In this document: piece by piece, positions 27,410 through 35,403 of the stretch | How positions within the stretch are numbered: position 1 is the first letter of the stretch | Layout: every line of letters starts with the position of its first letter | Source of the DNA: Streptomyces sp. NBC_00425 | GTDB taxonomy: Bacteria; Actinomycetota; Actinomycetes; Streptomycetales; Streptomycetaceae | Assembly: GCF_036030735.1 (NCBI RefSeq) | Contig: NZ_CP107928.1 | Span: 1,922,001 to 1,986,000 of the forward strand | Direction of reading: 5' to 3' | DNA length: 64,000 nucleotides | Notes under the pieces: model-generated | The model's input: only the letters and a program-made list of their open reading frames with translations | What the model was told of the DNA's origin: nothing | Database searches by the model: none | Translations under genes and position numbers: made by a program

Positions 27410-27990
27410 TCACCGCGCCGCCGGTTGCGCGGGGAGGTTGAAGACGTGGTCCGCTGAGACGATCCTCGTGATCGCGTCGCCGAACAGGGTGCTGGGTTCC
27501 TGGTTCTTGTGGTCGATGTCGGTGTTCAGCACGACGACCAGGGTGGCCTGCGCCGACGGCAGGTAGATGGTCAGCGACTCGTAGCCCGGCAGGAAGCCGT
27601 TGTGGCCGATCCATCCCCGCACGTCGAAGATGCCGAGGCCGTATCCCGCGCCGGGGATCGGGGTCGGCGGGGTGATCAGCCGCTGCTTCTGGGTGGTCGC
27701 GCTGACCATCCGTTCGCCGTCGGGCAGCACGCCGGTGGCCATCGCGCCGGCCGGATCCAGGATGTGCTCCTGGACGTAGTCGTCCAGGGCCTGCCCGCTC
27801 GCCTTCTCGACGACCAGGCCGAGCAGGATCAGGTTGGTGTTGCCGTAGAAGAACTTCTCACCCGGCGGGAACATCACGGGGTGCCTGAACGCGTAGTCGA
27901 GCAGCTGCGACGCCGACGGCGGGCGCCGGCAGCGCTCCCGCCGCGACGACGACGGGCGCCCCTGCGCAGACGTGGGTACGGGTGTGTCAT
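27410..27990 (-). pseudogene. Remnant of a serine hydrolase (beta-lactamase fold)
   Basis: The open C-terminal part (27877 to 27410) has the YxN-like box FFYGNTNLILLG and the GHNGFLPGYES box of class C beta-lactamase/DD-peptidase proteins. In-frame sequence continues upstream to about 27913 (ASQLLDYAFRHP), then the reading frame becomes Arg-rich. A plausible original start (MTHPYPRLRR at 27990) and an Ala-rich signal-like stretch lie in other frames. The whole SxxK region, normally about 100 residues, is missing. This is best explained by an internal deletion with frame loss, leaving a dead gene. Confidence 0.75.
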
Positions 27991-28087
27991 GGGCTCGCTC
28001 CCCCGTGTGGGGGGGGTTGCGCCGCAGGCCACAGCCGCACCATCGGGCACGGGCCGCATGCGGCCCATCTCCCCCACCACACGAGCG

Positions 28088-28124
28088 CGGGAGCGTCGCC
28101 GCCTGTCGGCGGCGGACGCTCCCG
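28088..28124. terminator. Hairpin terminator of the ABC-importer operon
   Basis: A 16-bp stem (28088-28103 with 28108-28124, one bulged G) and a TGTC loop lie 19 bp downstream of the ATPase stop on the minus strand. Confidence 0.75.
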
Positions 28125-28142
28125 TCCGGTCCTACGGGCGCC

Positions 28143-29060
28143 TCAGGACTTGCCCTCGTCCGAGGCCGCCACGGGTGCGGTGAGGTCCTTCGCCTCCGGG
28201 AGCTCGTCGACGTCGACGCCGCGCACCTGGGACAACTCGTGCTTGAGGGCCGCGAGTTCGGCGCCGCCGGCCATGTGGTTGGTGAGTTCTTCGAGGCTGA
28301 CCTGGTCGCGGGAGGCGGTGAGTTCCATGGTGCCGAGACGCAGGACGCTGAAGTGGTCGCCGACCATGTAGGCGTGGTGCGGGTTGTGGGTGATGAAGAT
28401 GACGCCGAGGCCGCGGTCGCGGGCGGCGGCGATGTACTTCAGGACCACGCCGGACTGCTTGACGCCGAGGGCGGCGGTGGGCTCGTCCAGGATCAGCACC
28501 CGGGCGCCGAAGTAGACGGCGCGGGCGATCGCGACGCACTGGCGCTGACCGCCGGAGAGCGTGCCGATGGGCTGCTCCATGTCGTCCAGGACGATGCCCA
28601 TGTTGCGCAGTTCGCGGTCGGCGGTCTTCTTCATGGCGTCGATGTCGAGACGGCGCACGGGCCAGGGGCCCTTCGTCATCTCGGAGCCGAGGAAGAAGTT
28701 GCGCCAGACCGGCATCAGCGGGACGGTGGCGAGGTCCTGGTAGACGGTGGCGATACCGCGGTCGAGGGCCTCGCGGGGCGTGGTGAAGCGCACCGGCCGG
28801 CCGTCGACGAGGAACTCGCCCTCGGTGTGCTGGTGCAGCCCGGAGACGATCTTGATGAGGGTGGACTTGCCGGCGCCGTTGTCGCCGAGTACGCAGGTCA
28901 CCCGCCCGGGGTGGACGGCGAGGCTCACACCGTGCAGGGCACGGATGTTGCCGTAGGACTTGCCCGCGCCGCGCAGTTCGACGATCGGGCCGTCCCCCGG
29001 CTCGGGGACGGTGTCCGCGATGACGGCCCCGTGGGCAGCGCTCTTGTCGGTGGATGTCAT
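28143..29060 (-). CDS. Sugar ABC importer ATPase, single-domain RbsA-like
   Basis: A 305-residue ATPase with Walker [10 protein letters not shown], signature [15 protein letters not shown] and Walker [12 protein letters not shown]. It has only one ABC module, whereas RbsA/MglA-type ATPases (~500 residues) have two, so it presumably works as a homodimer. The C-terminal tail of about 50 residues is Glu/Lys-rich. The ATG at 29060 is preceded by GGAGG; a GTG at 29099 would overlap the permease gene. It follows the permease gene by 8 bp and energises uptake of the sugar bound by the lipoprotein encoded two genes upstream. Confidence 0.92.
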   Translation of the reverse strand: MTSTDKSAAHGAVIADTVPEPGDGPIVELRGAGKSYGNIRALHGVSLAVHPGRVTCVLGDNGAGKSTLIKIVSGLHQHTEGEFLVDGRPVRFTTPREALDRGIATVYQDLATVPLMPVWRNFFLGSEMTKGPWPVRRLDIDAMKKTADRELRNMGIVLDDMEQPIGTLSGGQRQCVAIARAVYFGARVLILDEPTAALGVKQSGVVLKYIAAARDRGLGVIFITHNPHHAYMVGDHFSVLRLGTMELTASRDQVSLEELTNHMAGGAELAALKHELSQVRGVDVDELPEAKDLTAPVAASDEGKS

Positions 29061-29068
29061 GGGGTGGG

Positions 29069-30145
29069 TCACCTCCGGGTCGCCGTGCGGCTGACCCACA
29101 GATTGATCAGGACGGCGCCGAGGAGCATCACGCCGAGGAAGGCCTTGAACCAGTCGGGATTCCAGCCGGCGTAGACGATGCCCTGCTGCACCATGCCGAA
29201 CATGAACGCGCCGAAGACCGGGCCGATCGCCGAGCCGGCGCCGCCGGTCAGCAGACAGCCGCCGATCACGGCCGCGGAGATGTAGATCAGCTCCTGGCCC
29301 ACGCCCTCACCCGACTGCACGGTGTTGAACGTGAACAGCTGATGCATCCCCACGAACCAGGCGCCGAAGCCGACCAGCATGAACAGCGAGATCTTCGTGA
29401 ACGTCACCGGCACGCCGACCGCCCGCGCCGACTCCTTGTTGCCGCCCACCGCGAAGATCCAGTTGCCGTACCGGGTGCGCAGCAGCACCCAGGTCGCCAG
29501 CGCCGCGAACACCAGCCAGTACACGATGGTGATCTTCACCTGGACGTCGCCGATGTGGAACGACGACGCGAAGACCTTCCTGGCCTGGCCGAAGCCGTCC
29601 ATGTCGCTGATGTCGTCGGTCGCCACGTTGGTGGTGACCAGCTTGGTCACCGCCAGGTTCACGCCCTGCAGGATCAGGAAGGTGCCCAGCGTGATCAGGA
29701 AGCTCGGCAGGCCGGTCTTCACCACCATCCAGCCGTTGAGGAACCCGATGCCCAGCGACACCGTCAGCGCCACCACGACACCGACCCACACGTTCATGGT
29801 GAGCTGGTAGCTGAGCATGCTCGCGGTGAGCGCCGAGGTGATCACCGCGACGCCGGACGACAGGTCGAACTCGCCGCCGATCATCAGCAGCGCCACCGGC
29901 AGCGCCATGATCCCGATGGTCGACGACTGGTAGAGGACGTTCGCCATCGCGCTGCCCTCGCGCACCGGCGGGGCCGTGATCAGGAAGAACACGTACACGG
30001 CGACAGCGCCCAGGAACACCCCCACCTCGGGGCGGGCCAGCAGCCGCAGCGCCAGCGGACGCCTGGCGGTCCGGCCGTCGCTCTGCTGCGGGCCGGAGAC
30101 CGGCGGTGTGGTCACCGCCGGCTCGGCATGCCGGGTCCCGCTCAT
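29069..30145 (-). CDS. Sugar ABC importer permease, RbsC family
   Basis: A 358-residue membrane protein with an N-terminal cytoplasmic tail and about ten hydrophobic segments. The GGEFDLSSG stretch near residue 90 and [19 protein letters not shown] near residue 280 are typical of the RbsC/XylH permease family. Its ATG overlaps the stop of the binding-protein gene (GTGATGA), so the two are translationally coupled. It forms the membrane channel of the importer. Confidence 0.92.
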   Translation of the reverse strand: MSGTRHAEPAVTTPPVSGPQQSDGRTARRPLALRLLARPEVGVFLGAVAVYVFFLITAPPVREGSAMANVLYQSSTIGIMALPVALLMIGGEFDLSSGVAVITSALTASMLSYQLTMNVWVGVVVALTVSLGIGFLNGWMVVKTGLPSFLITLGTFLILQGVNLAVTKLVTTNVATDDISDMDGFGQARKVFASSFHIGDVQVKITIVYWLVFAALATWVLLRTRYGNWIFAVGGNKESARAVGVPVTFTKISLFMLVGFGAWFVGMHQLFTFNTVQSGEGVGQELIYISAAVIGGCLLTGGAGSAIGPVFGAFMFGMVQQGIVYAGWNPDWFKAFLGVMLLGAVLINLWVSRTATRR

Positions 30146-31164
30146 CACCGGGTGCCCTTCGCGGCGAACGCGGCGACCGCCTCGACGTTGGACTTGTCGA
30201 CGAAGGCCGGGCCGGTCAGCACCGGCTGCTCACCGCCGCCCATGTAGTTGCCGTTGTTCTTGTAGAGCCACAGCGAGTCGATCGCCAGGTAGCCCTGGAG
30301 GTAGGGCTGCTGGTCGACGGCGAACTGGATCGTGCCCTTGCTGATGGCCCCGGTCAGGTCCTTGTTGAGGTCGAACGTGGCGATCTTGGCCTTGCTGCCC
30401 GCGTCCGCCACCGACTGCACCGACGTCAGCGCGAACGGGGCGCCGAGAGTGACCACGTAGTCGATGGCCTTGTCCTGGCTCAGCTTGGCGGTGATCGTCG
30501 ACTTCACGGACGGCATGTCGGTGCCGTTGACGTTGAGGACCTCGGTGGTGCCCTTGAAGGTCTTCTTCACGCCGTCACAGCGCTGGGTGAGACCGATGTT
30601 GCCCTGCTCCTGGATGACACAGACGGCCTTCTTGGCGCCCTCGGTGTTGAGCCGGTTGCCGAGGGCCTCGCCGGCCACGGTCTCGTCCTGGCCGAAGAAC
30701 TCCATCAGGCCGAGGTTCTTCCACTCGCTGACCCCGGAGTTGAGGCCGACCACGGGTATCTTCGAGGTCTTCGCCTTGGCTATGACGTCCTTGAGCGCGT
30801 CCGGCTTGGCCAGGGTGACCGCGATGCCGTCGACCTTCTGGTCGATCGCGTTCTGGATCAGGTTGGCCTGGTTGCCGGCGTTCGGGTCGGCGGAGTAGAT
30901 GAGCTTGACGTTGTCCTTGGCGGCGGCCGCCTCGGCGCCCTTGCGGACGATGTCCCAGAAGGTGTCGCCGGGCGACTGGTGGGTCACCAGCGCCACCGTC
31001 ATCTGCGGGGTGCTCGCCTTGCCCGCGGAAGCGCCGTCCGCGCTCTCCTCGGACTTCTTCCCGCCGGAGCTGCTGGAGCAGCCTGCGAGGGTCAGGGCCA
31101 CCGCCGCGGCCATGGCCACGACCGGAGCGATGCTGCGTGAGCGGGACGGAGAAGAGCTGTCCAT
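30145..31164 (-). CDS. Sugar-binding lipoprotein, RbsB/XylF family
   Basis: A 339-residue secreted lipoprotein: Arg-containing N-terminus, hydrophobic core and lipobox LAGC with Cys29, then a Ser/Gly/Lys-rich tether and a type I periplasmic-binding fold (MTVALVTHQSPGDTFWDIV, DGIAVTLAKPDALKD, VVGLNSG). It is the first gene of the importer operon, with a good promoter 157 bp upstream. Inositol or a related polyol is suggested by the shared operator with the dehydrogenase locus, but the ligand cannot be fixed from sequence. Confidence 0.92.
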   Translation of the reverse strand: MDSSSPSRSRSIAPVVAMAAAVALTLAGCSSSSGGKKSEESADGASAGKASTPQMTVALVTHQSPGDTFWDIVRKGAEAAAAKDNVKLIYSADPNAGNQANLIQNAIDQKVDGIAVTLAKPDALKDVIAKAKTSKIPVVGLNSGVSEWKNLGLMEFFGQDETVAGEALGNRLNTEGAKKAVCVIQEQGNIGLTQRCDGVKKTFKGTTEVLNVNGTDMPSVKSTITAKLSQDKAIDYVVTLGAPFALTSVQSVADAGSKAKIATFDLNKDLTGAISKGTIQFAVDQQPYLQGYLAIDSLWLYKNNGNYMGGGEQPVLTGPAFVDKSNVEAVAAFAAKGTR

Positions 31165-31320
31165 CTTTCCTGCACCTCACTGTGCGACGGAGAAAACGAC
31201 GGGGATCGGGTGGAGGCGATCGGAGGATCCGGGGCCCGTTTCTACTCAGATTGGGGCCAGGGGGCCGGGTCCGCGACTGTTCAGGCGTCTCGGACCCGGC
31301 CTGTGCACTGCTGGGACCGG

Positions 31321-31349
31321 ATTCAATTCCTTGGCGAGCCCACTGTCAA
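31321..31349 (-). promoter_or_regulatory. Promoter of the ABC-importer operon
   Basis: On the minus strand TTGACA (31349-31344) and TTGAAT (31326-31321) are exactly 17 bp apart. This is close to the sigma-70/HrdB consensus, with transcription starting near 31314. Confidence 0.75.
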
Positions 31350-31350
31350 T

Positions 31351-31400
31351 ACTTTGTTATGACATCATTTCACGAGCAGGTCCGAATGTAAGAACAAAGT
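31351..31400. promoter_or_regulatory. Inverted repeat ACTTTGTT / AACAAAGT joining two divergent promoters
   Basis: ACTTTGTT (31351-31358) and AACAAAGT (31393-31400) are perfect inverted copies. Each copy is one base away from the TTGACA of its own promoter, so both promoters read AACAAAGTnTTGACAG. This looks like a pair of sites for the adjacent GntR-family regulator. Confidence 0.6.
31354..31365. promoter_or_regulatory. Probable operator TTGTTATGACAT, shared with the dioxygenase locus
   Basis: This site matches 10 of 12 positions of the perfect palindrome TTGTCATGACAA at 24090-24101. It lies just upstream of the importer -35 box, so the LacI regulator at 22992-24026 may also bind here. Confidence 0.5.
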
Positions 31401-31401
31401 C

Positions 31402-31431
31402 TTGACAGCGTGCGCTCCCGGGACCTACACC
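31402..31431 (+). promoter_or_regulatory. Promoter of the gntR-like gene
   Basis: TTGACA (31402-31407) and TACACC (31426-31431) are 18 bp apart, followed by a leader of about 130 nt to the ATG at 31572. The rest of 31165-31571 shows no gene. Confidence 0.6.
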
Positions 31432-31571
31432 TGGGGAGAGCCAGGTCCCGATCGCCGTGAGGAGCCTCCCATACGGCGCGACCAGCCGGGCAACCGGACC
31501 TGATCTTGACGGAGGCGCACAGGTTCCCCGGTGACGACCGCGCCGTACCGACGACCCGAAGGGGTGCCCCG

Positions 31572-32357
31572 ATGGCGAAGACCGGCGCCGGGACCCGTGC
31601 CGCGCAGGGCTCGGCGCTCCACGCGCTGCACTTCGCACTGGACCGCACCAGCCCGGTGCCGCTCTACTACCAGCTCGCCCAGCAGCTGGAGAAGGCGATC
31701 GAACAGGGGGCGCTCGCCCCGGGCGATCTGCTGGGCAACGAGATCGACCTGTCGACCCGGCTCGGGCTGTCCCGCCCCACGGTCCGCCAGGCCATCCAGT
31801 CGCTCGTCGACAAGGGGCTGCTGGTGCGCCGGCGCGGCGTCGGCACCCAGGTGGTGCACAGCCAGGTGAAACGACCCCTCGAGCTCAGCAGCCTGTACGA
31901 CGACCTGGAGGCGGCGGGCCAGGGACCGACGACACGCGTCGTGCGCAACGAGCGGGTGCCGGCGACCGCGGACGTCGCCGCCGCGCTGGCCGTCGCGGAG
32001 GGCAGCGAGGTCACACTGCTGGAGCGGCTGCGCGCCACGCACGGACAGCCGGTGGCGTTCCTGTGCAACTACCTGCCTCCGGCGCTGCCGGACTTCGCCA
32101 CCGAGCGCCTGGAGTCGACGGGCCTGTACCGGCTGCTGCGCACCGCGGGGGTCACCCTGCACAGTGCCCGCCAGACGGTGGGCGCCCGCGCCGCCACCGC
32201 CGGGGAGGCCGCCCTCCTCGCCGAAGCGGAGGGGGCGGCCCTGCTGACCATGCGGCGCACGGCGTACGACGACACCGGCCGGGCGGTCGAGTACGGGACG
32301 CACATCTACCGCGCGTCCCGGTACGCGTTCGACTTCCAGCTGCTGGTCAGGCCGTGA
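31572..32357 (+). CDS. GntR-family (HutC/UTRA) transcriptional regulator
   Basis: A 261-residue regulator. The winged helix reads YYQLAQQLEKAIEQGALAPGDLL... STRLGLSRPTVRQAIQSL, followed by an effector-binding UTRA domain (ELSSLYDDLEAAGQGP, LERLRATHGQPVAF, RRTAYDDTGRAVEYG). GAAGGGG precedes the ATG at 31572; a TTG at 31506 is possible but lacks support. It is divergent from the sugar importer operon, whose promoter shares its repeat motif, so it likely controls the importer and itself in response to a sugar or sugar phosphate. Confidence 0.93.
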   Translation: MAKTGAGTRAAQGSALHALHFALDRTSPVPLYYQLAQQLEKAIEQGALAPGDLLGNEIDLSTRLGLSRPTVRQAIQSLVDKGLLVRRRGVGTQVVHSQVKRPLELSSLYDDLEAAGQGPTTRVVRNERVPATADVAAALAVAEGSEVTLLERLRATHGQPVAFLCNYLPPALPDFATERLESTGLYRLLRTAGVTLHSARQTVGARAATAGEAALLAEAEGAALLTMRRTAYDDTGRAVEYGTHIYRASRYAFDFQLLVRP

Positions 32358-32420
32358 GGCCCGCAGTCCCGGCACACCGAGGGCCCGGCCGGCCCGGTGG
32401 ACGCGGTGGGCCCGGGGGGC

Positions 32421-33179
32421 TCAGCGGGGCGCCATCCGCAGGGCGCCGTCCATCCTGATGGTCTCGCCGTTGAGGTAGTCGTGGTCGACGATCGTGAGCG
32501 CCAGCCGGGCGTACTCCTCGGGGCGGGCCAGCCGGCGCGGGAACGGCACGCCGGCCGCGAGCGAGGCGCGGAACTCCTCCGACACGGTCGCCAGCATCGG
32601 CGTCTCCACGATGCCCGGGGCGATGGTGCACACCCGGATGCCGTACTGGGCCAGGTCGCGGGCGGCCGGCAGGGTCAGCCCGACGACCCCGCCCTTGGAG
32701 GACGCGTACGCGGCCTGGCCGATCTGACCGTCGTACGCGGCGATCGAGGCGGTGTTGACGATCACGCCCCGCTGACCGTCTTCGTCGGCCTCCGTCTCGG
32801 CGATGGCCTCCGAGGCGAGCGCGAGCACGTTGAACGTGCCGATCAGGTTGATCTGGATCACCTTGGCGTACAGGCCGAGGTCATGGACGCCCTTCTTGCC
32901 GAGGATGCGCGCCGACGGGCCGATGCCGGCGCAGTTGACGACCGTGCGCAGCGGCACGCCGGAGCCGGCCGCGGTCGCGACGGCGGCCCGGACCTGCTCG
33001 GGGTCGGTGACGTCGGCGGGCACATAGGTGACGCCGTCGACCTCGGGCGCCTGGTCGACGCCGTCCTTGAGGTCGAGGGCGAAGACCCGCGCGCCGCGCC
33101 CGGCGAGGGCCTGCGCGGTGGCCGCGCCGAGGCCGGACGCACCGCCGGTGACGAGGGCGGCGGTGTTCTCGAGCTGCAT
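32421..33179 (-). CDS. SDR, 3-hydroxyacyl-CoA dehydrogenase type II-like
   Basis: A 252-residue short-chain dehydrogenase with GGASGLGAA, NCAGIG, Ser in NTASIAAYDG and YASSKGG as the YxxxK pair. The sequence around GKKGVHDLGLYAKVIQINLIGTFNV and the C-terminal PFPRRLARPEEYA resemble HSD17B10-type 3-hydroxyacyl-CoA dehydrogenases. AAGGAG gives best spacing to the ATG at 33179, which begins 2 bp after the acyl-CoA dehydrogenase stop. Together they form a short beta-oxidation-type operon. Confidence 0.88.
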   Translation of the reverse strand: MQLENTAALVTGGASGLGAATAQALAGRGARVFALDLKDGVDQAPEVDGVTYVPADVTDPEQVRAAVATAAGSGVPLRTVVNCAGIGPSARILGKKGVHDLGLYAKVIQINLIGTFNVLALASEAIAETEADEDGQRGVIVNTASIAAYDGQIGQAAYASSKGGVVGLTLPAARDLAQYGIRVCTIAPGIVETPMLATVSEEFRASLAAGVPFPRRLARPEEYARLALTIVDHDYLNGETIRMDGALRMAPR

Positions 33180-33181
33180 CA

Positions 33182-34360
33182 TCACTCCTTGCCGAGGACG
33201 GTGAGCACACCGCCCTCGTCGCGGTCCAGCGCACGGGAGATGATCATGCGCTGGATCTGGTTGGTTCCTTCGAAGATCTGCATGACCTTGGCCTCGCGCA
33301 TGAAGCGCTCCACCGGGAAGTCACGGGTGTATCCGTACCCCCCGAGGACCTGCACGGCATCCGTGGTCACCTTCATGGCATTGTCCGTGGCCACGAGTTT
33401 GGCGATGGACGCCTCCCGTGTGAAGGGCAGGCCGAGGTCCTTCAGCCGGGCGGCGGCCAGCGCGGTGGCCCGCGCCGACTCGATGGCCGCGCCCATGTCG
33501 GCGAGCACGAACGCCAGGCCCTGGTGCTCGATGATCGGCTTGCCGAAGGTCTCCCGTTCGCGGGCATAGCGCACCGCGTGGTCGAGGGCGCCCTGGGCGA
33601 GACCGGTGGCCACGGCGGCGATGCCCAGGCGGCCGCAGTCAAGGGAGGCGAGCGCGATCTTCAGCCCCTGCCCCTCCTCCCCGATCCGGCGTTCGACGGG
33701 CACCCGGACGTCCTCGAACCGCATGGTCGCGGTCGCCGAGCCGGTCAGGCCCATCTTGCGTTCCGGCGGGTCGGCGCTGAGCCCGGGGGCGTCGGCCGGG
33801 ACGAGGAAGCAGGAGATGCCGTGCGTGCGGTCGTCGGAGGTGCGGGCCATGACCGTGTAGAAGTCGGCGTAACCGCCGTGTGTGGTCCAGGCCTTGGTGC
33901 CGTTCAGCACATAGGCGTCGCCGTCGCGGACCGCGCGGGTGAGCATGGCCGCCGGGTCGGATCCGGCGTGCGGCTCGGACAGGCAGTACGCGCCGAGCAG
34001 CTCACCGGCCAGCATGTCCGGCAGCCACCTGCGCCGCTGCTCCGCGGTGCCGAAACGGGACAGGGGGAAGCACGACAGGGCGTGCACGGAGATCCCCACG
34101 GCGACGCTCGACCAGACCGCGGCGACCTCCTCGAGGACCTGGAGGTAGACGCCGTACGGCTGGTCCGCCCCGCCGTCCTCCTCGGCGAAGGGCAGCCCGA
34201 GCAGGCCGCTGCGGCCGAGGGTGCGGAAGACGTCCCGGGGGAACGCCCCGTCCGCCTCCGCGTCGGCGACCCGTGGTGCGAGTTCCTTGGCGGCGAGGGT
34301 GCGGGTGAGCTGGATGAGCTCGACGGCTTCCTCGGTCGGCAGGGCGCGGGTGGCAGGCAT
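33182..34360 (-). CDS. Acyl-CoA dehydrogenase
   Basis: A 392-residue FAD enzyme with LSEPHAGSDPAAM and WTTHGGYAD (flavin-binding regions), YARERETFGKPI, and the C-terminal catalytic region IFEGTNQIQR, where the Glu is the base in short/medium/branched-chain members. GGAGG lies 5 bp before the ATG at 34360. It is followed by the SDR gene in the same transcript; a TetR gene and a 48-bp palindrome lie upstream. It probably oxidises a short or branched acyl-CoA; the chain type is not determinable by eye. Confidence 0.93.
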   Translation of the reverse strand: MPATRALPTEEAVELIQLTRTLAAKELAPRVADAEADGAFPRDVFRTLGRSGLLGLPFAEEDGGADQPYGVYLQVLEEVAAVWSSVAVGISVHALSCFPLSRFGTAEQRRRWLPDMLAGELLGAYCLSEPHAGSDPAAMLTRAVRDGDAYVLNGTKAWTTHGGYADFYTVMARTSDDRTHGISCFLVPADAPGLSADPPERKMGLTGSATATMRFEDVRVPVERRIGEEGQGLKIALASLDCGRLGIAAVATGLAQGALDHAVRYARERETFGKPIIEHQGLAFVLADMGAAIESARATALAAARLKDLGLPFTREASIAKLVATDNAMKVTTDAVQVLGGYGYTRDFPVERFMREAKVMQIFEGTNQIQRMIISRALDRDEGGVLTVLGKE

Positions 34361-34403
34361 GGTGACCTCCACGGAGGAGTGCGGAAAGTACGGAAAGTGC
34401 GGA

Positions 34404-34451
34404 GTACTGCGAATGATACTGGCGTGCGTACGAACGTATCATTCACAGTAC
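34404..34451. promoter_or_regulatory. Large palindromic operator before the acyl-CoA dehydrogenase gene
   Basis: The 16-bp arms GTACTGcGAATGATAC (34404-34419) and GTATCATTCaCAGTAC (34436-34451) match at 15 of 16 positions with a 16-bp spacer. Each arm contains a TATCAT hexamer that can act as a -10 box, on opposite strands. This is a strong candidate for the neighbouring TetR regulator. The rest of 34361-34606 is non-coding and GC-rich. Confidence 0.75.
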
Positions 34452-34606
34452 GGCATGGAGGCGTGCCACAGCCAGGCCGAAGACCCGCTCGAGTGATGTC
34501 GCAGGCCGCATCGGAGAGCGGGCGGAGGGGCCGGACGGGGGCCGGGCGGAACGACCGGACGGGAGGTCCGGGCTGAGCGGCCGGACGGAGGATCCGGGCG
34601 CGCAGG

Positions 34607-35179
34607 TCAGGAGGAGACGGCGTGCACGATCAGCGAGGCGAGCTGTTCGTAGGCCTCCGCGTCGGTCAGTCCGGTGCGCGCCTGCAGCTCACCCTGCTGG
34701 ATCTGCCGCATGGTGGCGGCGGCGACCTCTCCGACGAACGCGGTGTGCACCTCGCGGAAGGCGCCGTCCGAGACACCCTCCGCGATCAGCCGGCGCACCC
34801 GCTCGGCGGCCATCCGCGTGTTGGCCTCGTACACCTCGCGGGCGGGCGGGAAATCCGCGACGTCGTCGAGGAAGCGGCGGGAGAGCGGGCGCAGCTGCTC
34901 GGCCACGGCGGTCAGGTAGGCCCGTACGCGGTCCGAGGGGTCGGCGGTCAGCGCCACCCGCTTCTCGACGGCCTCGGTCGCCCCGCGAAAGTAGTGCTTG
35001 ACCGCCTCGACGACCAGCCCCTGCTTGCTGCGGGCGAGCTGGTACAGCGTGGTCTTGGAGCAGCGCAGCCGCTCGGCGAGGTCGTCCAGCGTGAGATGGG
35101 CGAAGCCCTCCGCCGTCACCAGGGCGACGAGTCGTTCCAGCAGGTCGGCCTGCCTGGCGGTGCGGCGGGAGGACGGCAT
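34607..35179 (-). CDS. TetR-family transcriptional regulator
   Basis: A 190-residue regulator. The N-terminal HTH reads LVTAEGFAHLTLDDLAERLRCSKTTLYQLARSKQGLVVEAV; the remaining helices form the ligand/dimer domain. It lies immediately upstream of, and in the same direction as, the acyl-CoA dehydrogenase/SDR pair. With the large palindrome between them, it probably represses that operon until an acyl-CoA ligand appears. Confidence 0.92.
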   Translation of the reverse strand: MPSSRRTARQADLLERLVALVTAEGFAHLTLDDLAERLRCSKTTLYQLARSKQGLVVEAVKHYFRGATEAVEKRVALTADPSDRVRAYLTAVAEQLRPLSRRFLDDVADFPPAREVYEANTRMAAERVRRLIAEGVSDGAFREVHTAFVGEVAAATMRQIQQGELQARTGLTDAEAYEQLASLIVHAVSS

Positions 35180-35296
35180 GATCCCCAGCGTAGCCTCCCT
35201 GGTCACTCCCGGGTCAGGGTACGGCCGCCGGGCCTCCTCGCGGGTCGCCGAACCGCACGGCGTCGCCCCCGCGCCGCCGGAAACGGACACAAGCGG

Positions 35297-35338
35297 TATC
35301 GAAACAGTCGGATACGGCCTCCACATCACGACGTCGTG
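35297..35338. promoter_or_regulatory. Regulatory palindromes between tetR and the LSm-STAND gene
   Basis: GTATC-n9-GATAC near 35297-35315 echoes the TATC/GATA pattern of the palindrome before the acyl-CoA dehydrogenase and may be the TetR autoregulatory site. A perfect 12-bp palindrome CACGACGTCGTG is at 35327-35338. Confidence 0.4.
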
Positions 35339-35390
35339 GTCAGTGGAGCAAGAGCCTGACGACCCCTCACCCGAATGCCGAGGGCGGGGG

Positions 35391-35403
35391 TACAGTCGGA
35401 ATG
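35391..35403 (+). promoter_or_regulatory. Likely leaderless promoter of the LSm-STAND gene
   Basis: TACAGT (35391-35396) ends 6 bp before the GTG start at 35403 and no ribosome-binding site is present. This is the standard arrangement for leaderless mRNAs in Streptomyces. Confidence 0.5.

Noticed and set aside
34998..35402. Upstream extension of the LSm-STAND gene
   Set aside because: It runs antisense to the TetR gene and lacks protein-like composition; the GTG at 35403 follows a leaderless-type -10 box.
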